DNA from: Saccharofermentans sp. | GTDB taxonomy: Bacteria > Bacillota > Clostridia > Saccharofermentanales > Saccharofermentanaceae | Length of the DNA: 64,000 nucleotides | Assembly: GCA_024684815.1 (NCBI GenBank) | Contig: JAIKWL010000022.1 | Span: forward strand, 1-64,000 | Reading direction: 5' to 3' | Shown: positions 1 to 9,061 of the stretch, piece by piece | Layout: each line of letters opens with the position of its first letter | How positions within the stretch are numbered: position 1 is the first letter of the stretch | Position numbers and translations under genes: made by a program | Notes under the pieces: model-generated | What the model was told of the DNA's origin: nothing | The model's database searches: none | What the model saw: the letters and a program-made list of their open reading frames with translations, nothing else

Positions 1-1880
1 CCGTCTATGAGCATAGGAATACTGTCCTCGTAAATACTAAGACTTCCGGAAGTTATCCAATTATCACTATCGAATGGATTTCTATAGTGACATACAAAGA
101 CATCACCCTCTGAGAAAAGAGCATAAGGATCAGGTTCCTCAACAGGCGTTTCTGTGGGAACAGGACTCGGCAAAGGAATATCCGTAGGTTCAGGTGTAGG
201 AGTTGCTGTGGGCTCAGGTGTGGGCGTAGGCGTACTTGTAGGTACGGGCGTAGCTGTAGGCTCCGGTGTAGGTGTCGGAGTGCTCGTAGGTACGGGTGTA
301 GGAGTAGCCGTAGGCTCGGGTGTGGGCGTAGGCGTACTTGTAGGTACAGGCGTAGCCGTAGGCTCCGGCGTAGGTGTCGGAGTATTCGTAGGTGTCGCCG
401 TAGGCTCAGGTGTGACTGTTACAGTGTCACTGTCCAGAACAAACTCACCATAAGGGAGGGAAACATATGCCTCGAAGGTATACTCTCCCTCTTCAGAAGG
501 AACAAAGGAATATCTGATAGGAGAATTCTCATCCTCAGGGATGGTTACCTCTACCCCCTCACCGTTAAGCCTGTAAAGGATCTCATATACGTTATCTTCG
601 GGGATAGTGATATCATAGGATATTGTCTGTCCGATATACGCCTGGCTCTGAAAAGCACGAACATCGACAGCGGGAAGCTCAAATACGAGCTCAAGATCCG
701 AAGGTGCTGCAGTCACATTAAGGATGGATCCGTTATATGAGAAGCAGTTTGATACGATCCTACCGTTCAATGTTGTATCGTAGGCGTTGATCTCAACCTT
801 ACCCTGAGGAGCATAAAGTACTCCCCGGATATTGATCTGGGATCCGTTGATCGTGATATTACCTTCCTGAGAATAAAGAAGGACTCTTCCCGTCACTTCT
901 TCATCTGCGTTAAGTGTATCAACGTTATAAGTGATATCGCCTTTTGCAACGATTATGGCATCTCCGGTAAAATCAGTGCCTTCGATAGTGATGGAATCCT
1001 CTGTATAGTAGTATCCGTTAGAAATAACCTGATTCTGTGATACCAGAGCCTGGATATCTATTGCCGGCATAAGGTCAGCTTTGGCCAGGATACTTTCTTC
1101 CCATGAGGGCATCTCAATTATTGGAGTATTCTCTTCTATACCGGTTACTTCAGTAGCCCAGCTGGTAGTAGTTACAGAACCGCCTGCTCTGATATAACCG
1201 TTCATGTAGAGCTCGGAGCCCTGGTACCATACATTGCCGCTTGTATAGATATCTCCTGTTATCTCAGACTTCCAACCATAGAATGAGAAATCTGTATCGG
1301 GACTGCCTGCAAATATTGCATAGGGAAAGACTTCTGCTTCCTGAAGTTCTAGAGGATCCTCAGTAATTACAGGTTCCTCTGCGGGCTGTGATTCTGTTTC
1401 TTCATCAGAAGCAATTTCGCTTTCGGTTGTCTCATTAGGATCAACTGAAGTGACATTTATCGTATTAACGTCTACGGGAGCAACGGGAGCATTCTCATCT
1501 GCAGTTGCAATAAGTCCGAATGTATAGCTCTCACCTGCAGGGATCGATACATTACCTGCTATGTGAAGATTCTCGTCTTCCTCAGTCGTGATGTCTGCGG
1601 CATCCCAGATATTCGAGAGCGTGACATCCTCGAAGTAATCTACTTCAATCGTCCATGAAGTTATCTCGAATTCGGAATCATTAGTAAGGGTGAATTCACC
1701 CTGTGTGCTGTTATCTCCGGTAGAAACCTGCTCGTATATAATGCTCAGCGGATATGCATCGTATTCACCATGAGTATTCATGTCGGCTCTTATCTCTCTC
1801 CATGGAAGGGCTCCGAAGAAAAGAGATGATACAAGAATAGAACTTAATAATCTAATAGTTCTTTTGGCGAATAGAAACAT
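1..1880 (-). CDS. secreted carbohydrate-binding-like protein with Pro-Thr linker, partial
   Basis: Partial gene: an ATG at 1880, preceded by GGGGAG at about 9 bases, opens a frame of some 626 residues that runs off the left edge without a stop. Residues 1-28 form a signal peptide (basic FAKR, then a hydrophobic core ending FFGAL). Residues about 35-130 look like a carbohydrate-binding module of the CBM2/CBM3 kind ([28 protein letters not shown]). A Glu/Thr-rich stretch follows, then a beta-rich middle ([20 protein letters not shown]), an Ig-like part, and a long Pro-Thr-Glu linker near window 142-414. The end of the protein, which could hold a catalytic or wall-anchoring domain, is outside the window. 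It has its own strong promoter. Secretion and linker are seen; the carbohydrate-binding role is inferred from pattern only, and no substrate can be named. Confidence 0.8.
   Translation of the reverse strand, partial: MFLFAKRTIRLLSSILVSSLFFGALPWREIRADMNTHGEYDAYPLSIIYEQVSTGDNSTQGEFTLTNDSEFEITSWTIEVDYFEDVTLSNIWDAADITTEEDENLHIAGNVSIPAGESYTFGLIATADENAPVAPVDVNTINVTSVDPNETTESEIASDEETESQPAEEPVITEDPLELQEAEVFPYAIFAGSPDTDFSFYGWKSEITGDIYTSGNVWYQGSELYMNGYIRAGGSVTTTSWATEVTGIEENTPIIEMPSWEESILAKADLMPAIDIQALVSQNQVISNGYYYTEDSITIEGTDFTGDAIIVAKGDITYNVDTLNADEEVTGRVLLYSQEGNITINGSQINIRGVLYAPQGKVEINAYDTTLNGRIVSNCFSYNGSILNVTAAPSDLELVFELPAVDVRAFQSQAYIGQTISYDITIPEDNVYEILYRLNGEGVEVTIPEDENSPIRYSFVPSEEGEYTFEAYVSLPYGEFVLDSDTVTVTPEPTATPTNTPTPTPEPTATPVPTSTPTPTPEPTATPTPVPTSTPTPTPEPTATPVPTSTPTPTPEPTATPTPEPTDIPLPSPVPTETPVEEPDPYALFSEGDVFVCHYRNPFDSDNWITSGSLSIYEDSIPMLID
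142..414 (-). repeat. Pro-Thr-Glu linker-coding repeat
   Basis: In-frame, imperfect tandem repeat inside the secreted protein gene. On the minus strand it encodes several near copies of the unit [14 protein letters not shown]. On the plus strand it shows as a gtaggcgtag/gtcggagt pattern of roughly 55-65 base periods. Such linkers separate domains in exported proteins; copy number is likely to vary between strains by slippage. Confidence 0.85.
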
Positions 1881-1915
1881 ATATAAATACTCCCCGTTAC
1901 AAAATGGTCGGAATA

Positions 1916-1944
1916 TTTATATAGGCTCAGATCCAATATGTCAA
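1916..1944 (-). promoter_or_regulatory. sigma-A type promoter of the secreted protein gene
   Basis: TTGACA (1944-1939), a 17-base spacer and TATAAA (1921-1916) on the minus strand. The start codon at 1880 lies about 30 bases after the expected transcription start. This is the best -35 box in the window and suggests the gene is transcribed apart from rluA-like upstream. Confidence 0.75.
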
Positions 1945-1961
1945 CAGCAGAAACCTGAAGA

Positions 1962-2963
1962 TTATTTCTTGTTCTTTCTTAATCTTTCGACTTCGATCTC
2001 ATACCTGGGCTCTATCTCGAACTTCCTTCCCGACAGTACGTGGTGAAGGTTATCTGCAGGTATCCTCCTCATGAGAAGAGTAGTGGCAAAGAGCTGCTGA
2101 TATCTGACCTTACCGCCGTTCCTGCTCTTAAAGAATGTATTTATCTTATTCCTTCCGTAGTTGCCGTCGCCTAAGATAGGGTGACCCAAGTGTGCGAACT
2201 GCGCTCTTATCTGGTGGGTCCTTCCCGTTACGAGTTCACACTCGAGCTCCGCCACATCCGTTCTGTCGGGACCTGCACCCTTAAACACCTCAAGCACTCT
2301 GTATCTTGTCGTTATAGGAAGATCTCCCGGCTTCTCGATATCGTGGACATATACATTGCCCGAAGGTGTCTTCTCAAGGAAAGCGCTTACTTCCTTCATG
2401 ATGGCGTCATCTTCGCAGATAACCGTCTCCCCCATATCGGGAACGCCTACTACGAGGCATCTGTAGCGCTTTATAAGAAGGTCGTTCTTAAAGAGCTTTA
2501 TGGCATCTTCAAGATACTCTTTATCCTTGGCGAGCATTACAAGTCCGCCCGTATTCATGTCGATCCTGTGGACAAGCTCCATGGAATTATTGTGAGTGCT
2601 CTTCCTTACTATATCTATAAGGTTATCTTCACCCGTATTCTTACCGCTGTGAACTGCAAGTCCCTGACGCTTATTTACGATAAGAAGACCGTCTGTCTCA
2701 GCCGCGATCTTATAGTCAGGATCCTTGGGAGCAGACTTGACCTTATCGCCCTCTCCTTCAAAGAGGCTGTCAGGGAGCCAGACTTCCACTGTCTGTCCTT
2801 CTTTAACGGCGATGTCGGAAGAGATCCTCTTGCCGTCGATCTTTATGTCCTTTTTCTTAAGTGCTTTATAAAGATCAGCTGCCTTAAGTCCCTTGAAGAC
2901 CGTAGTAGCCGCCTTTACGACATGCTGATTATCCAGATCTCTTGTAACTTCAAACGATCTCAT
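1962..2963 (-). CDS. RluA-family 23S rRNA/tRNA pseudouridine synthase
   Basis: Converts specific uridines of structured RNA to pseudouridine in the cytoplasm. The 333 residues have the usual order: an S4 RNA-binding domain (about 12-64) then the RluA catalytic domain with the HRID motif, catalytic Asp at 135 (ELVHRIDMNTGGL), and the late motif GRTHQIRAQFAHLGHPILGD. Length is normal for the RluC/RluD group; the target site cannot be told from sequence. The ATG lies 3 bases after the stop of the small membrane protein gene, so the two are probably translated together. Confidence 0.9.
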   Translation of the reverse strand: MRSFEVTRDLDNQHVVKAATTVFKGLKAADLYKALKKKDIKIDGKRISSDIAVKEGQTVEVWLPDSLFEGEGDKVKSAPKDPDYKIAAETDGLLIVNKRQGLAVHSGKNTGEDNLIDIVRKSTHNNSMELVHRIDMNTGGLVMLAKDKEYLEDAIKLFKNDLLIKRYRCLVVGVPDMGETVICEDDAIMKEVSAFLEKTPSGNVYVHDIEKPGDLPITTRYRVLEVFKGAGPDRTDVAELECELVTGRTHQIRAQFAHLGHPILGDGNYGRNKINTFFKSRNGGKVRYQQLFATTLLMRRIPADNLHHVLSGRKFEIEPRYEIEVERLRKNKK

Positions 2964-2966
2964 ATA

Positions 2967-3443
2967 TTACATCTGAAGACCGAAGAGTGCGGCAAAGCCC
3001 AGGTAGCTTAATGTCGCCATGATGATACCTGCAAGGAGGACTCCGCAGATAACTGCCTTGACGCTTGTCTTAAAGTCCATATCGAGGATACTTGCAGCAA
3101 GTGTTCCGGTCCATGCGCCTGTTCCGGGAAGAGGGATACCTACAAAAAGGAGAAGTGCAAGGAATAATCCCTTACCTGCCTTAGCCTTAAGCTTCTCGCC
3201 TCCCTTATGTCCCTTCTTAAGGCACCATGAGAAGAATTTACCGATAACGGGCTTATCCGCGCCCCACTCCAATACCTTCCTTGCAAAGAAGAAGATAAAG
3301 GGAACGGGGATCATGTTGCCGACGATACATATGGGAAATGCAATATAGAGCGGTATCTGGAATCCGGCCGCATAGATAAGTGCTCCTCGAAGCTCTACGA
3401 GGGGTACCATGGAAATCAGAAACGTAATAATGTAGTGAATCAT
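2967..3443 (-). CDS. small multi-drug export family (COG2426) membrane protein
   Basis: Integral membrane protein of 158 residues from the ATG at 3443, which has GGAGAG 6 bases before it; a longer frame to 3473 lacks a ribosome site. Four or five hydrophobic segments are visible, with the family signature VPLVELRGALIYAAG near the N-terminus and GIPLPGTGAWTGTLAA in the middle. The family is called small multi-drug exporter by name only; real substrates are not established. It precedes and is coupled to the RluA gene. Confidence 0.82.
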   Translation of the reverse strand: MIHYIITFLISMVPLVELRGALIYAAGFQIPLYIAFPICIVGNMIPVPFIFFFARKVLEWGADKPVIGKFFSWCLKKGHKGGEKLKAKAGKGLFLALLLFVGIPLPGTGAWTGTLAASILDMDFKTSVKAVICGVLLAGIIMATLSYLGFAALFGLQM

Positions 3444-3513
3444 ATAATCTCTCCGTAAAATAATCCGTTCCATTTTATACTTTTACAGGCGAGTTGTCAT
3501 CTTGTGTGATATC

Positions 3514-3527
3514 ATTACTGAAGTAAT
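3514..3527. promoter_or_regulatory. short inverted repeat before the cyclophilin gene
   Basis: ATTAC-TGAA-GTAAT, a 5-base-arm inverted repeat 25 bases upstream of the cyclophilin start, in the divergent region with the small membrane protein gene. It could be an operator for the AraC-type regulator encoded by the second gene of the same operon. Short, so weak evidence. Confidence 0.25.
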
Positions 3528-3551
3528 TACATATTATGAAGGATGATAGGT

Positions 3552-4175
3552 ATGAATATCGTAAAACGTATTTCTTCGATCGCGCTCACATTAGTCATGA
3601 CAGTTATGCTCTTCGGATGTGTCAAGTATAAGACCCCCGATGACTTTAAGCCCACTGCTCCCGAAGGTTGTCTCTCGGGACTTCACCACGTAGATATAGA
3701 GATACAGGATTACGGCGTTATCTCCGTAGAACTCGACGCCGATAAGGCTCCCATCACGGTTACCAACTTCGTAGATCTTGCAAACAGCGGATTCTATAAC
3801 GGCCTTACATTCCACAGGATCATGGACGGCTTCATGATGCAGGGCGGCGACCCTCAGGGCAACGGCCAGGGCGGTTCGGGCACTAACATCATCGGTGAGT
3901 TCTCCAACAACGGATATGACTACAATGATATCTCCCACGTAAGAGGAACCATCTCCATGGCAAGAAGCCAGGACATGAACTCCGCTTCATCCCAGTTCTT
4001 TATCGTTCAGAGTGATTCCACTTTCCTTGACGGTGATTACGCAGGCTTCGGTCACGTAACATCCGGTATGGATATCGTTGATCAGATCTGCGCTAATGCT
4101 CCCGTTACCGACGATAACGGTACGGTCCTCCCCGAGGATCAGCCCATAATCACTGAGATCAGGGTCATCGACTGA
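3552..4175 (+). CDS. cyclophilin-type peptidyl-prolyl isomerase, lipoprotein
   Basis: Catalyses cis-trans isomerisation of proline bonds, here on the outer face of the membrane. The 207-residue product starts with a lipoprotein signal (hydrophobic [10 protein letters not shown], lipobox ending in Cys 23). The rest is a cyclophilin domain with its usual blocks: [20 protein letters not shown], then ASSQFFIVQ, then [13 protein letters not shown]. The start at 3552 is preferred because AAGGA lies 8 bases upstream, whereas the ATG at 3543 overlaps that ribosome site. The stop is followed two bases later by the start of an AraC-type regulator. Confidence 0.93.
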   Translation: MNIVKRISSIALTLVMTVMLFGCVKYKTPDDFKPTAPEGCLSGLHHVDIEIQDYGVISVELDADKAPITVTNFVDLANSGFYNGLTFHRIMDGFMMQGGDPQGNGQGGSGTNIIGEFSNNGYDYNDISHVRGTISMARSQDMNSASSQFFIVQSDSTFLDGDYAGFGHVTSGMDIVDQICANAPVTDDNGTVLPEDQPIITEIRVID

Positions 4176-4177
4176 TA

Positions 4178-4933
4178 ATGGATATAGAGAAAGAACTCCA
4201 AAAGCAGCTCATATCCGAGCGCGACTCGGATGTCTTCAGGACATCTTATGAGCGTGAGATTGACTTCTACAGCATAATCTCACGAGGCGACATCGAAGCA
4301 CTGAAGACCAGGCTCCACTCTTCTCCGGACAGACGCGGCGTACTAAGCGACAATAATCTTTCCAATGCCAGGTACCATGCTGTCATAATGATCGCTCTGG
4401 TAAGCAGATTCTGCATCGAGGCCGGCATGGACGTTCTGGTCAGCTACTCCCTGTCAGACATATATATAAGGATGATAGATAAAGCCAGGACCGAGAAAGA
4501 GATATCAGATATCTCCGAGGAATGCGCCTTCGACTACTGCAAGAGGATGCACGAGAGCATGAAGAAATCCGTCATCTCAAGACACGTCGTTCTTGCTCTC
4601 GAATACATAAGGTCTCATATACACGAGAACCTTACCGTAGAGAACTTAGCTTCCGCGCTTTCTCTTAATGCCAGTTATCTCTCCAAACTCTTTAAGCAGG
4701 AGATGGGTATCACGGTAAGCAGGTATATAAGAGAACAGAAGATCTCCGTTGCTACCAATATGCTTCGACATCTGGACGACTCTTCCCTTAATATCGCCAA
4801 CTATCTGGGCTTTTCCTCCCAGAGCCACTTTATCCAGGTATTCAAGAAAGAGACCGGGCTCACACCTGAAGAATACAGGCGAAGATATTACCATCAGAGC
4901 TGGATAGGCGACAAGGACAGTTCAAAGAAATAA
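4178..4933 (+). CDS. AraC-family transcriptional regulator
   Basis: DNA-binding regulator of 251 residues. The C-terminal 100 residues are a typical double helix-turn-helix (HIHENLTVENLASALSLNAS, then IANYLGFSSQSHFIQVFKKE and TGLTPEEYRRR). The N-terminal 140 residues are helical and do not match a sugar-binding cupin; similar helical N-termini occur in AraC members of the YSIRK-type regulators. The start lies 2 bases beyond the cyclophilin stop, so both come from one message, an unusual pairing of an exported foldase and a regulator. A strong terminator follows. Its signal and targets are not visible. Confidence 0.9.
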   Translation: MDIEKELQKQLISERDSDVFRTSYEREIDFYSIISRGDIEALKTRLHSSPDRRGVLSDNNLSNARYHAVIMIALVSRFCIEAGMDVLVSYSLSDIYIRMIDKARTEKEISDISEECAFDYCKRMHESMKKSVISRHVVLALEYIRSHIHENLTVENLASALSLNASYLSKLFKQEMGITVSRYIREQKISVATNMLRHLDDSSLNIANYLGFSSQSHFIQVFKKETGLTPEEYRRRYYHQSWIGDKDSSKK

Positions 4934-4936
4934 GCA

Positions 4937-4964
4937 AAGACCACACGGATGTGTGGTCTTTTTA
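4937..4964 (+). terminator. rho-independent terminator of the cyclophilin-AraC operon
   Basis: Stem AAGACCACAC / GTGTGGTCTT with loop GGAT (10 base pairs) followed by TTT, starting 3 bases after the araC-type stop. Confidence 0.9.
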
Positions 4965-4992
4965 TGTAGCTTATCTGATCTGTTATTCTTTA

Positions 4993-7365
4993 TCACCTGC
5001 GTTCGTCAAGAAGCGTCTGAGTGCGTTCTTCGATGATCGTTATGACCTCATCCAAAGTCTTCTGTCCGCAGAAATAGGAAGGCATCTCTTCCCTTACAAT
5101 GGCTACTATGGACGGATCCGTGAAATTGATATAAGTGCAGGAGGCAATCATCTCCTCGTAATCGTTTACTATCGAATAGTCTATAGAATGCCAGGGAAGG
5201 CCCATGACACGAAGCTCACCCGTCGTATACATACCGCTATATACTTCATACATATCGTTATAAAGATCGACTACATCACAGGCCGCCTGTTCAAAGGACG
5301 ATATCCTTATAGGGGAAGCTCCGTCGAACTTACCGAAGTCGTATTGGATCTCATCAGTAAGAAGCGTCCTAACAAAATCCTTGCAGGCATCTTCTTCATC
5401 TGTTTGAGCTGATATCGCCACAGAAGACTTTACCGTAAGACCGGGGCCCTTACCGTCCGTCGTAGGAAATCCCATTACCCTTATGTCTTCAATGATGTCG
5501 GAATAGTTGTAAAGCAGATGATCAAAGGATATATCAGAGAAATATCCGGCATCTCGCCTTACACCCAGATACGGATCTATATCTTCGATGTCTTCCTCAT
5601 CGATCGCTATCTCTTCGTGGACATTATCGTTAACATACAAAGCCAGTTCCCTGAAACTCTCATTATCAAAATCAGCTGTACCTTCTGCCGTACATTGCTC
5701 ACAGATGGAGCTTAGCGCCGTGGTCAGAAATTCCAACTGACCGTTGCCTATGGGATCACTTCCGTTACAAGGTCCGAATACATAATCTTCGTATTGCTCG
5801 AAAGTAAATCCTATCTGATCGGGAGCAACATCTTCCTCTTTTGCTATTATCCCTGCAAGATTAACAGCCAGCGGCAACTGATAGAGCTTATCTCCCGTCT
5901 TTGCAGCATCTATTACATTAGTAAAGAGCCCCTCGGTATCAATAACACTCGTAAGATCGATAAGAAGATCTTCACTGTCCAGTTGTGTAAACGACGCACC
6001 GTTAAGGATAATGTCAGGTCCTTCTCCTGCTATAAGATCCACCATGAGGCGGTTGGAGAGTTCGTCTGCCGAAGCCAGGTATTCATCTGCTAAGCTGTCA
6101 GAATAGTAGTCCAGTTCACCGTTGGCATATCGGGCTTCCGTCGAATACTTGCTGTCCAATCTGATGAAGTAATCTTCATTATTCTCATTATAGGAGCAGA
6201 CAGCTTCGCATACCGAATAGTCAAAAGTACTAAGTGTAGCAGCCGTGATTATCCTCTTACCCGCATTGGGATTGGTATCCTGTCTTTCCATTATGTAGAT
6301 ATCAAGACTTCCGTCATTTGAGTCGGCGAAGCAGGAGTTGCCGGTATATGTACTGCCGGACATTATCACCGTATCTTCATTCATATCGAGAAGCTCCAGA
6401 TCCATCGCGTCGTATCGATTGATATTGCAGCACTCAAAGTCCAGAACCTGTGTCTTTGTCTGAGTCTCAAAGTCCAGCTTTCTTATTCCATAGGAATTAA
6501 CAACGATATTTCCGACACCTTCGATATATGTTGCCTGATCAAGATCGTCCCTGAACCAGCCTGTCTCTTCCTCGTATTCTTCTATCTGACCTGTCATAAG
6601 ATCCAGAGAATAAAAGATATCCGGTGCATATCCTCCGTCAGTTACATTGAAGACCGCCTTTCCTTCACCGAGATACAGGATATTATCGATATAAGAGAAT
6701 TCATCTGTCTCTATATCGGCTCTCGTATCGGAGCCGTCCGGGGACTTGATATCGAAGACATAACTTCCTTCTTCATATCCCATATATATATCTACTATAT
6801 AATCACCAAGCTCGTAAGATCCGTATGACTCGCCTTCCACATCCGTGTCTGTGACAGGTTCGCTTCCTACATAATCGCCTGTAGAAGGATCGAAGAGATA
6901 TCTCATGCCGTCATACTCATACGCGAACTTATCGTCTTCTATATATGATTCCCAATTCAAGCTCAGATATTCATTGCTCATATCAATAAGTTCTTCGTCT
7001 TGCAGGAACTCTATCTGGTCGATAGAACTTACAAGCGTTCCATCAAGATCATATACATCTATATGCTCAAAGGAGTTGGCAAACAGGTCTTCAATGAGAT
7101 TTTCGGAATCCTGTCTTTCTTTATAATTGCCAAACGACGAGAACAGTAGAAGGTCGTCTATCCTTCCTATGTAATACATACTGAAGAAGGCGATGCTATC
7201 ATCATTCTTATACTGCTCGCCTATGGTCACCTTCCGAAGATCGTACCAGGGTGAATCAGCCTGAACTACAAGGTCTTTATCTTTGCCGCATCCTGTCGCC
7301 AATACAGACGATGATAGGAGCACAGTTGCCATCAAAGCAGCAGGATATCTGATATATTTACGCAT
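4993..7365 (-). CDS. large lipoprotein with C-terminal extracellular solute-binding domain
   Basis: Exported lipoprotein of 790 residues from the ATG at 7365 (GGGGGAAAG just upstream). The signal ends in a lipobox with Cys 26 (SSVLATGC). Residues about 30-400 are acidic and beta-rich with repeated tyrosines and may form a propeller-like domain. Residues about 420-790 resemble family 1 solute-binding proteins of ABC transporters (LMVDLIAGEGPDIILNG, LIDLTSVID, KLYQLPLAVNLAGI, and AAKTGDK). No permease or ATPase gene is next to it, so it may serve a distant transporter or act as a sensor. It has a good promoter flanked by repeats of ACCGTTAA. Confidence 0.75.
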   Translation of the reverse strand: MRKYIRYPAALMATVLLSSSVLATGCGKDKDLVVQADSPWYDLRKVTIGEQYKNDDSIAFFSMYYIGRIDDLLLFSSFGNYKERQDSENLIEDLFANSFEHIDVYDLDGTLVSSIDQIEFLQDEELIDMSNEYLSLNWESYIEDDKFAYEYDGMRYLFDPSTGDYVGSEPVTDTDVEGESYGSYELGDYIVDIYMGYEEGSYVFDIKSPDGSDTRADIETDEFSYIDNILYLGEGKAVFNVTDGGYAPDIFYSLDLMTGQIEEYEEETGWFRDDLDQATYIEGVGNIVVNSYGIRKLDFETQTKTQVLDFECCNINRYDAMDLELLDMNEDTVIMSGSTYTGNSCFADSNDGSLDIYIMERQDTNPNAGKRIITAATLSTFDYSVCEAVCSYNENNEDYFIRLDSKYSTEARYANGELDYYSDSLADEYLASADELSNRLMVDLIAGEGPDIILNGASFTQLDSEDLLIDLTSVIDTEGLFTNVIDAAKTGDKLYQLPLAVNLAGIIAKEEDVAPDQIGFTFEQYEDYVFGPCNGSDPIGNGQLEFLTTALSSICEQCTAEGTADFDNESFRELALYVNDNVHEEIAIDEEDIEDIDPYLGVRRDAGYFSDISFDHLLYNYSDIIEDIRVMGFPTTDGKGPGLTVKSSVAISAQTDEEDACKDFVRTLLTDEIQYDFGKFDGASPIRISSFEQAACDVVDLYNDMYEVYSGMYTTGELRVMGLPWHSIDYSIVNDYEEMIASCTYINFTDPSIVAIVREEMPSYFCGQKTLDEVITIIEERTQTLLDERR

Positions 7366-7404
7366 ATTCTTTCCCCCGTGAAAGTACAGCCTCATTCCAA
7401 AGAC

Positions 7405-7433
7405 ATTATAGTATAGTTAACGGTCGTTGTAAA
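7405..7433 (-). promoter_or_regulatory. promoter of the solute-binding-like lipoprotein gene
   Basis: TTTACA (7433-7428), 17 bases, TATAAT (7410-7405) on the minus strand; start codon 40 bases downstream of the -10. Confidence 0.65.
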
Positions 7434-7439
7434 ACGATA

Positions 7440-7455
7440 CTTAACTACCGTTAAG
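7440..7455. promoter_or_regulatory. inverted repeat next to the lipoprotein -35 box
   Basis: CTTAAC-TACC-GTTAAG, perfect 6-base arms, directly upstream of the -35 box of the lipoprotein gene. A related half site GTTAACGG lies in the promoter spacer (7416-7423). The placing fits an activator or repressor site. The protein is unknown. Confidence 0.4.
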
Positions 7456-7472
7456 TTCTTGTTGTTCCCGAT

Positions 7473-7503
7473 ATAAAAGACTCCGCTTATAAAGCGGAGT
7501 CTT
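7473..7503 (-). terminator. terminator of the proS-transglutaminase transcript
   Basis: On the minus strand a 12-base-pair stem AAGACTCCGCTT / AAGCGGAGTCTT with a 3-base loop, followed by TTTAT. It stands 24 bases after the transglutaminase stop and shields the next minus-strand gene. Confidence 0.85.
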
Positions 7504-7526
7504 GATAAGATCTTCTTTGACTTCGG

Positions 7527-9050
7527 TCAGCCGGCTCTGGTGATGATCTCCAGAGGATCTACGTCGTAGTCGGAAGTAAGACCACTTGCCTGACTGTTAT
7601 TTACGCTGATCACGAGCCAGGGGCAATCGTCAAAAGCATAATCTCCGATCTCGGTAACGCTGTCCGGTACATATACATAAGACAGCTGATCACAGTAACA
7701 GAAAGCACTGTCACCTATATACTGAAGACCATCCGGAAGATAGATATACTCAAGATCTTCGCACGTGATAAACGCACCGCGCTCAAGACGTGTGACCGTA
7801 TCAGGAAGGATCACATACTCAAGGGCATCGCAATCCTGGAAGCAACAATCACCGATAGATGTGATATTGGAACCTTCTGCGAACTCTACGAACCTGAAGC
7901 CGTTTACTCCGTAAGGAAGGATAACTTCACCGGAACCGCTTATTGTGATGACCGCATCACGTGAGATCGTATATGTAGCATTGTCTCCGCAGGATCCGCT
8001 GCTCTCGATACCGTGAATAGTATCGGCATCGCAGATCTTATGTGTCATGGAGAACACCTCTACCGGGAGAAGATAGAAATTGTAAGTACAATCTCCGTCA
8101 GTAGCCGTACCTGTGTCATAGGAATTGCCCTCATATGCATTTCCCATATCCCAGGTAGGATCGACATGGTACCATGTTCCGTCCAGGCATACACAAGCCC
8201 AAGCATGATTGGGACTCTCATCTTCGAGCATGTTGGAGTTGTGAAGCATATCGTCGGCGGTTGTGCCGATACCGAATGACACTGCAGCGGGAACATCTAC
8301 CGCGCGGCAGAGAGATACGAATGTGTTACCGAATCCCTCGCATACCGCGATCCTTCTTCTGAGAAGAGCAGCAGCATCATCCTGGTACACGGTAGTGCGG
8401 TCTTCTACCTGAATAAAATCGTAGTAAAAGTTCTCTATTATGAACTTATAGATAGCGTAAGACTTCTCCCAGTCGGTAGTACAGCCTCTGGTGATCTCCT
8501 CAGCTGCTGCGATGACATCGGGATCATCACAATCAACGTCATTCTGAGGCTGGAGACATTCCTCGAGAGAGGTCGCATCTGTCCAGAGCTCCGAACATCT
8601 CTCTACGTTAAAGTCATAACACATAGACTTGAGGATCGCGAGCGTACCGTCACCTCTCTTAGTGATATAGATATCCCACTGCATATAGTCGACACCTTCT
8701 GATGTGTAGTAGAAGACTACATAGTAGATGGTATCGGTAGCAAGAGAACCTGCAACATCGAACTGGCATGAGCCGTCTGCGGTCATTCCCTGCAGAACGG
8801 GTCTGTTGCTCTCGTCTACGATAATGAGCTCGATATCCTCGGCACAATCAGTATCAACATAGATCTGCGAACCGCTTACGCCGAAATCTATGGCTCCGCC
8901 GTTCTTAGATACGAAGTGGAGTTCCGTATAATCGGCATAAAGCTGATCGACCGTTACGTCGGCTCTTACCTCATCTTCCTTCAGAAACGACATGCCTGTA
9001 AATGACACCACTGCCGCACATAATGCAGCGACTACCTTCCTAACTAACAT
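7527..9050 (-). CDS. secreted transglutaminase-like protein with leucine-rich repeats
   Basis: Exported protein of 507 residues. Residues 1-30 are a signal peptide (MLVRKVVAALCAAVVSFTG). Residues about 185-305 are a transglutaminase/protease-like domain with the three catalytic residues in order: Cys 237 (IAVCEGFGNTF), His 282 (NHAWACV) and Asp 297 (YHVDPTWD). Residues about 395-480 are BspA-type leucine-rich repeats (LPDTVTRLERGAF, LPDGLQYIGDSAF, VPDSVTEIGDYAF). Such proteins may cross-link, cleave or bind proteins outside the cell; which is not known here. AAGGAG lies 7 bases before the ATG. It follows proS by 11 bases and shares its terminator, so it is read from the proS promoter, an odd partner for a synthetase. 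Confidence 0.85.
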   Translation of the reverse strand: MLVRKVVAALCAAVVSFTGMSFLKEDEVRADVTVDQLYADYTELHFVSKNGGAIDFGVSGSQIYVDTDCAEDIELIIVDESNRPVLQGMTADGSCQFDVAGSLATDTIYYVVFYYTSEGVDYMQWDIYITKRGDGTLAILKSMCYDFNVERCSELWTDATSLEECLQPQNDVDCDDPDVIAAAEEITRGCTTDWEKSYAIYKFIIENFYYDFIQVEDRTTVYQDDAAALLRRRIAVCEGFGNTFVSLCRAVDVPAAVSFGIGTTADDMLHNSNMLEDESPNHAWACVCLDGTWYHVDPTWDMGNAYEGNSYDTGTATDGDCTYNFYLLPVEVFSMTHKICDADTIHGIESSGSCGDNATYTISRDAVITISGSGEVILPYGVNGFRFVEFAEGSNITSIGDCCFQDCDALEYVILPDTVTRLERGAFITCEDLEYIYLPDGLQYIGDSAFCYCDQLSYVYVPDSVTEIGDYAFDDCPWLVISVNNSQASGLTSDYDVDPLEIITRAG

Positions 9051-9061
9051 CTTATTTCTCC

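Noticed and set aside
154..453. Plus-strand reading frame of Val-Gly repeats that looks like an elastin-type protein
   Set aside because: It is the antisense of the Pro-Thr linker of the secreted protein on the minus strand and has no ribosome site.
2181..3011. 276-residue plus-strand frame opposite the RluA gene
   Set aside because: The minus-strand frame has all catalytic motifs of RluA; the plus frame has no family features and no ribosome site.
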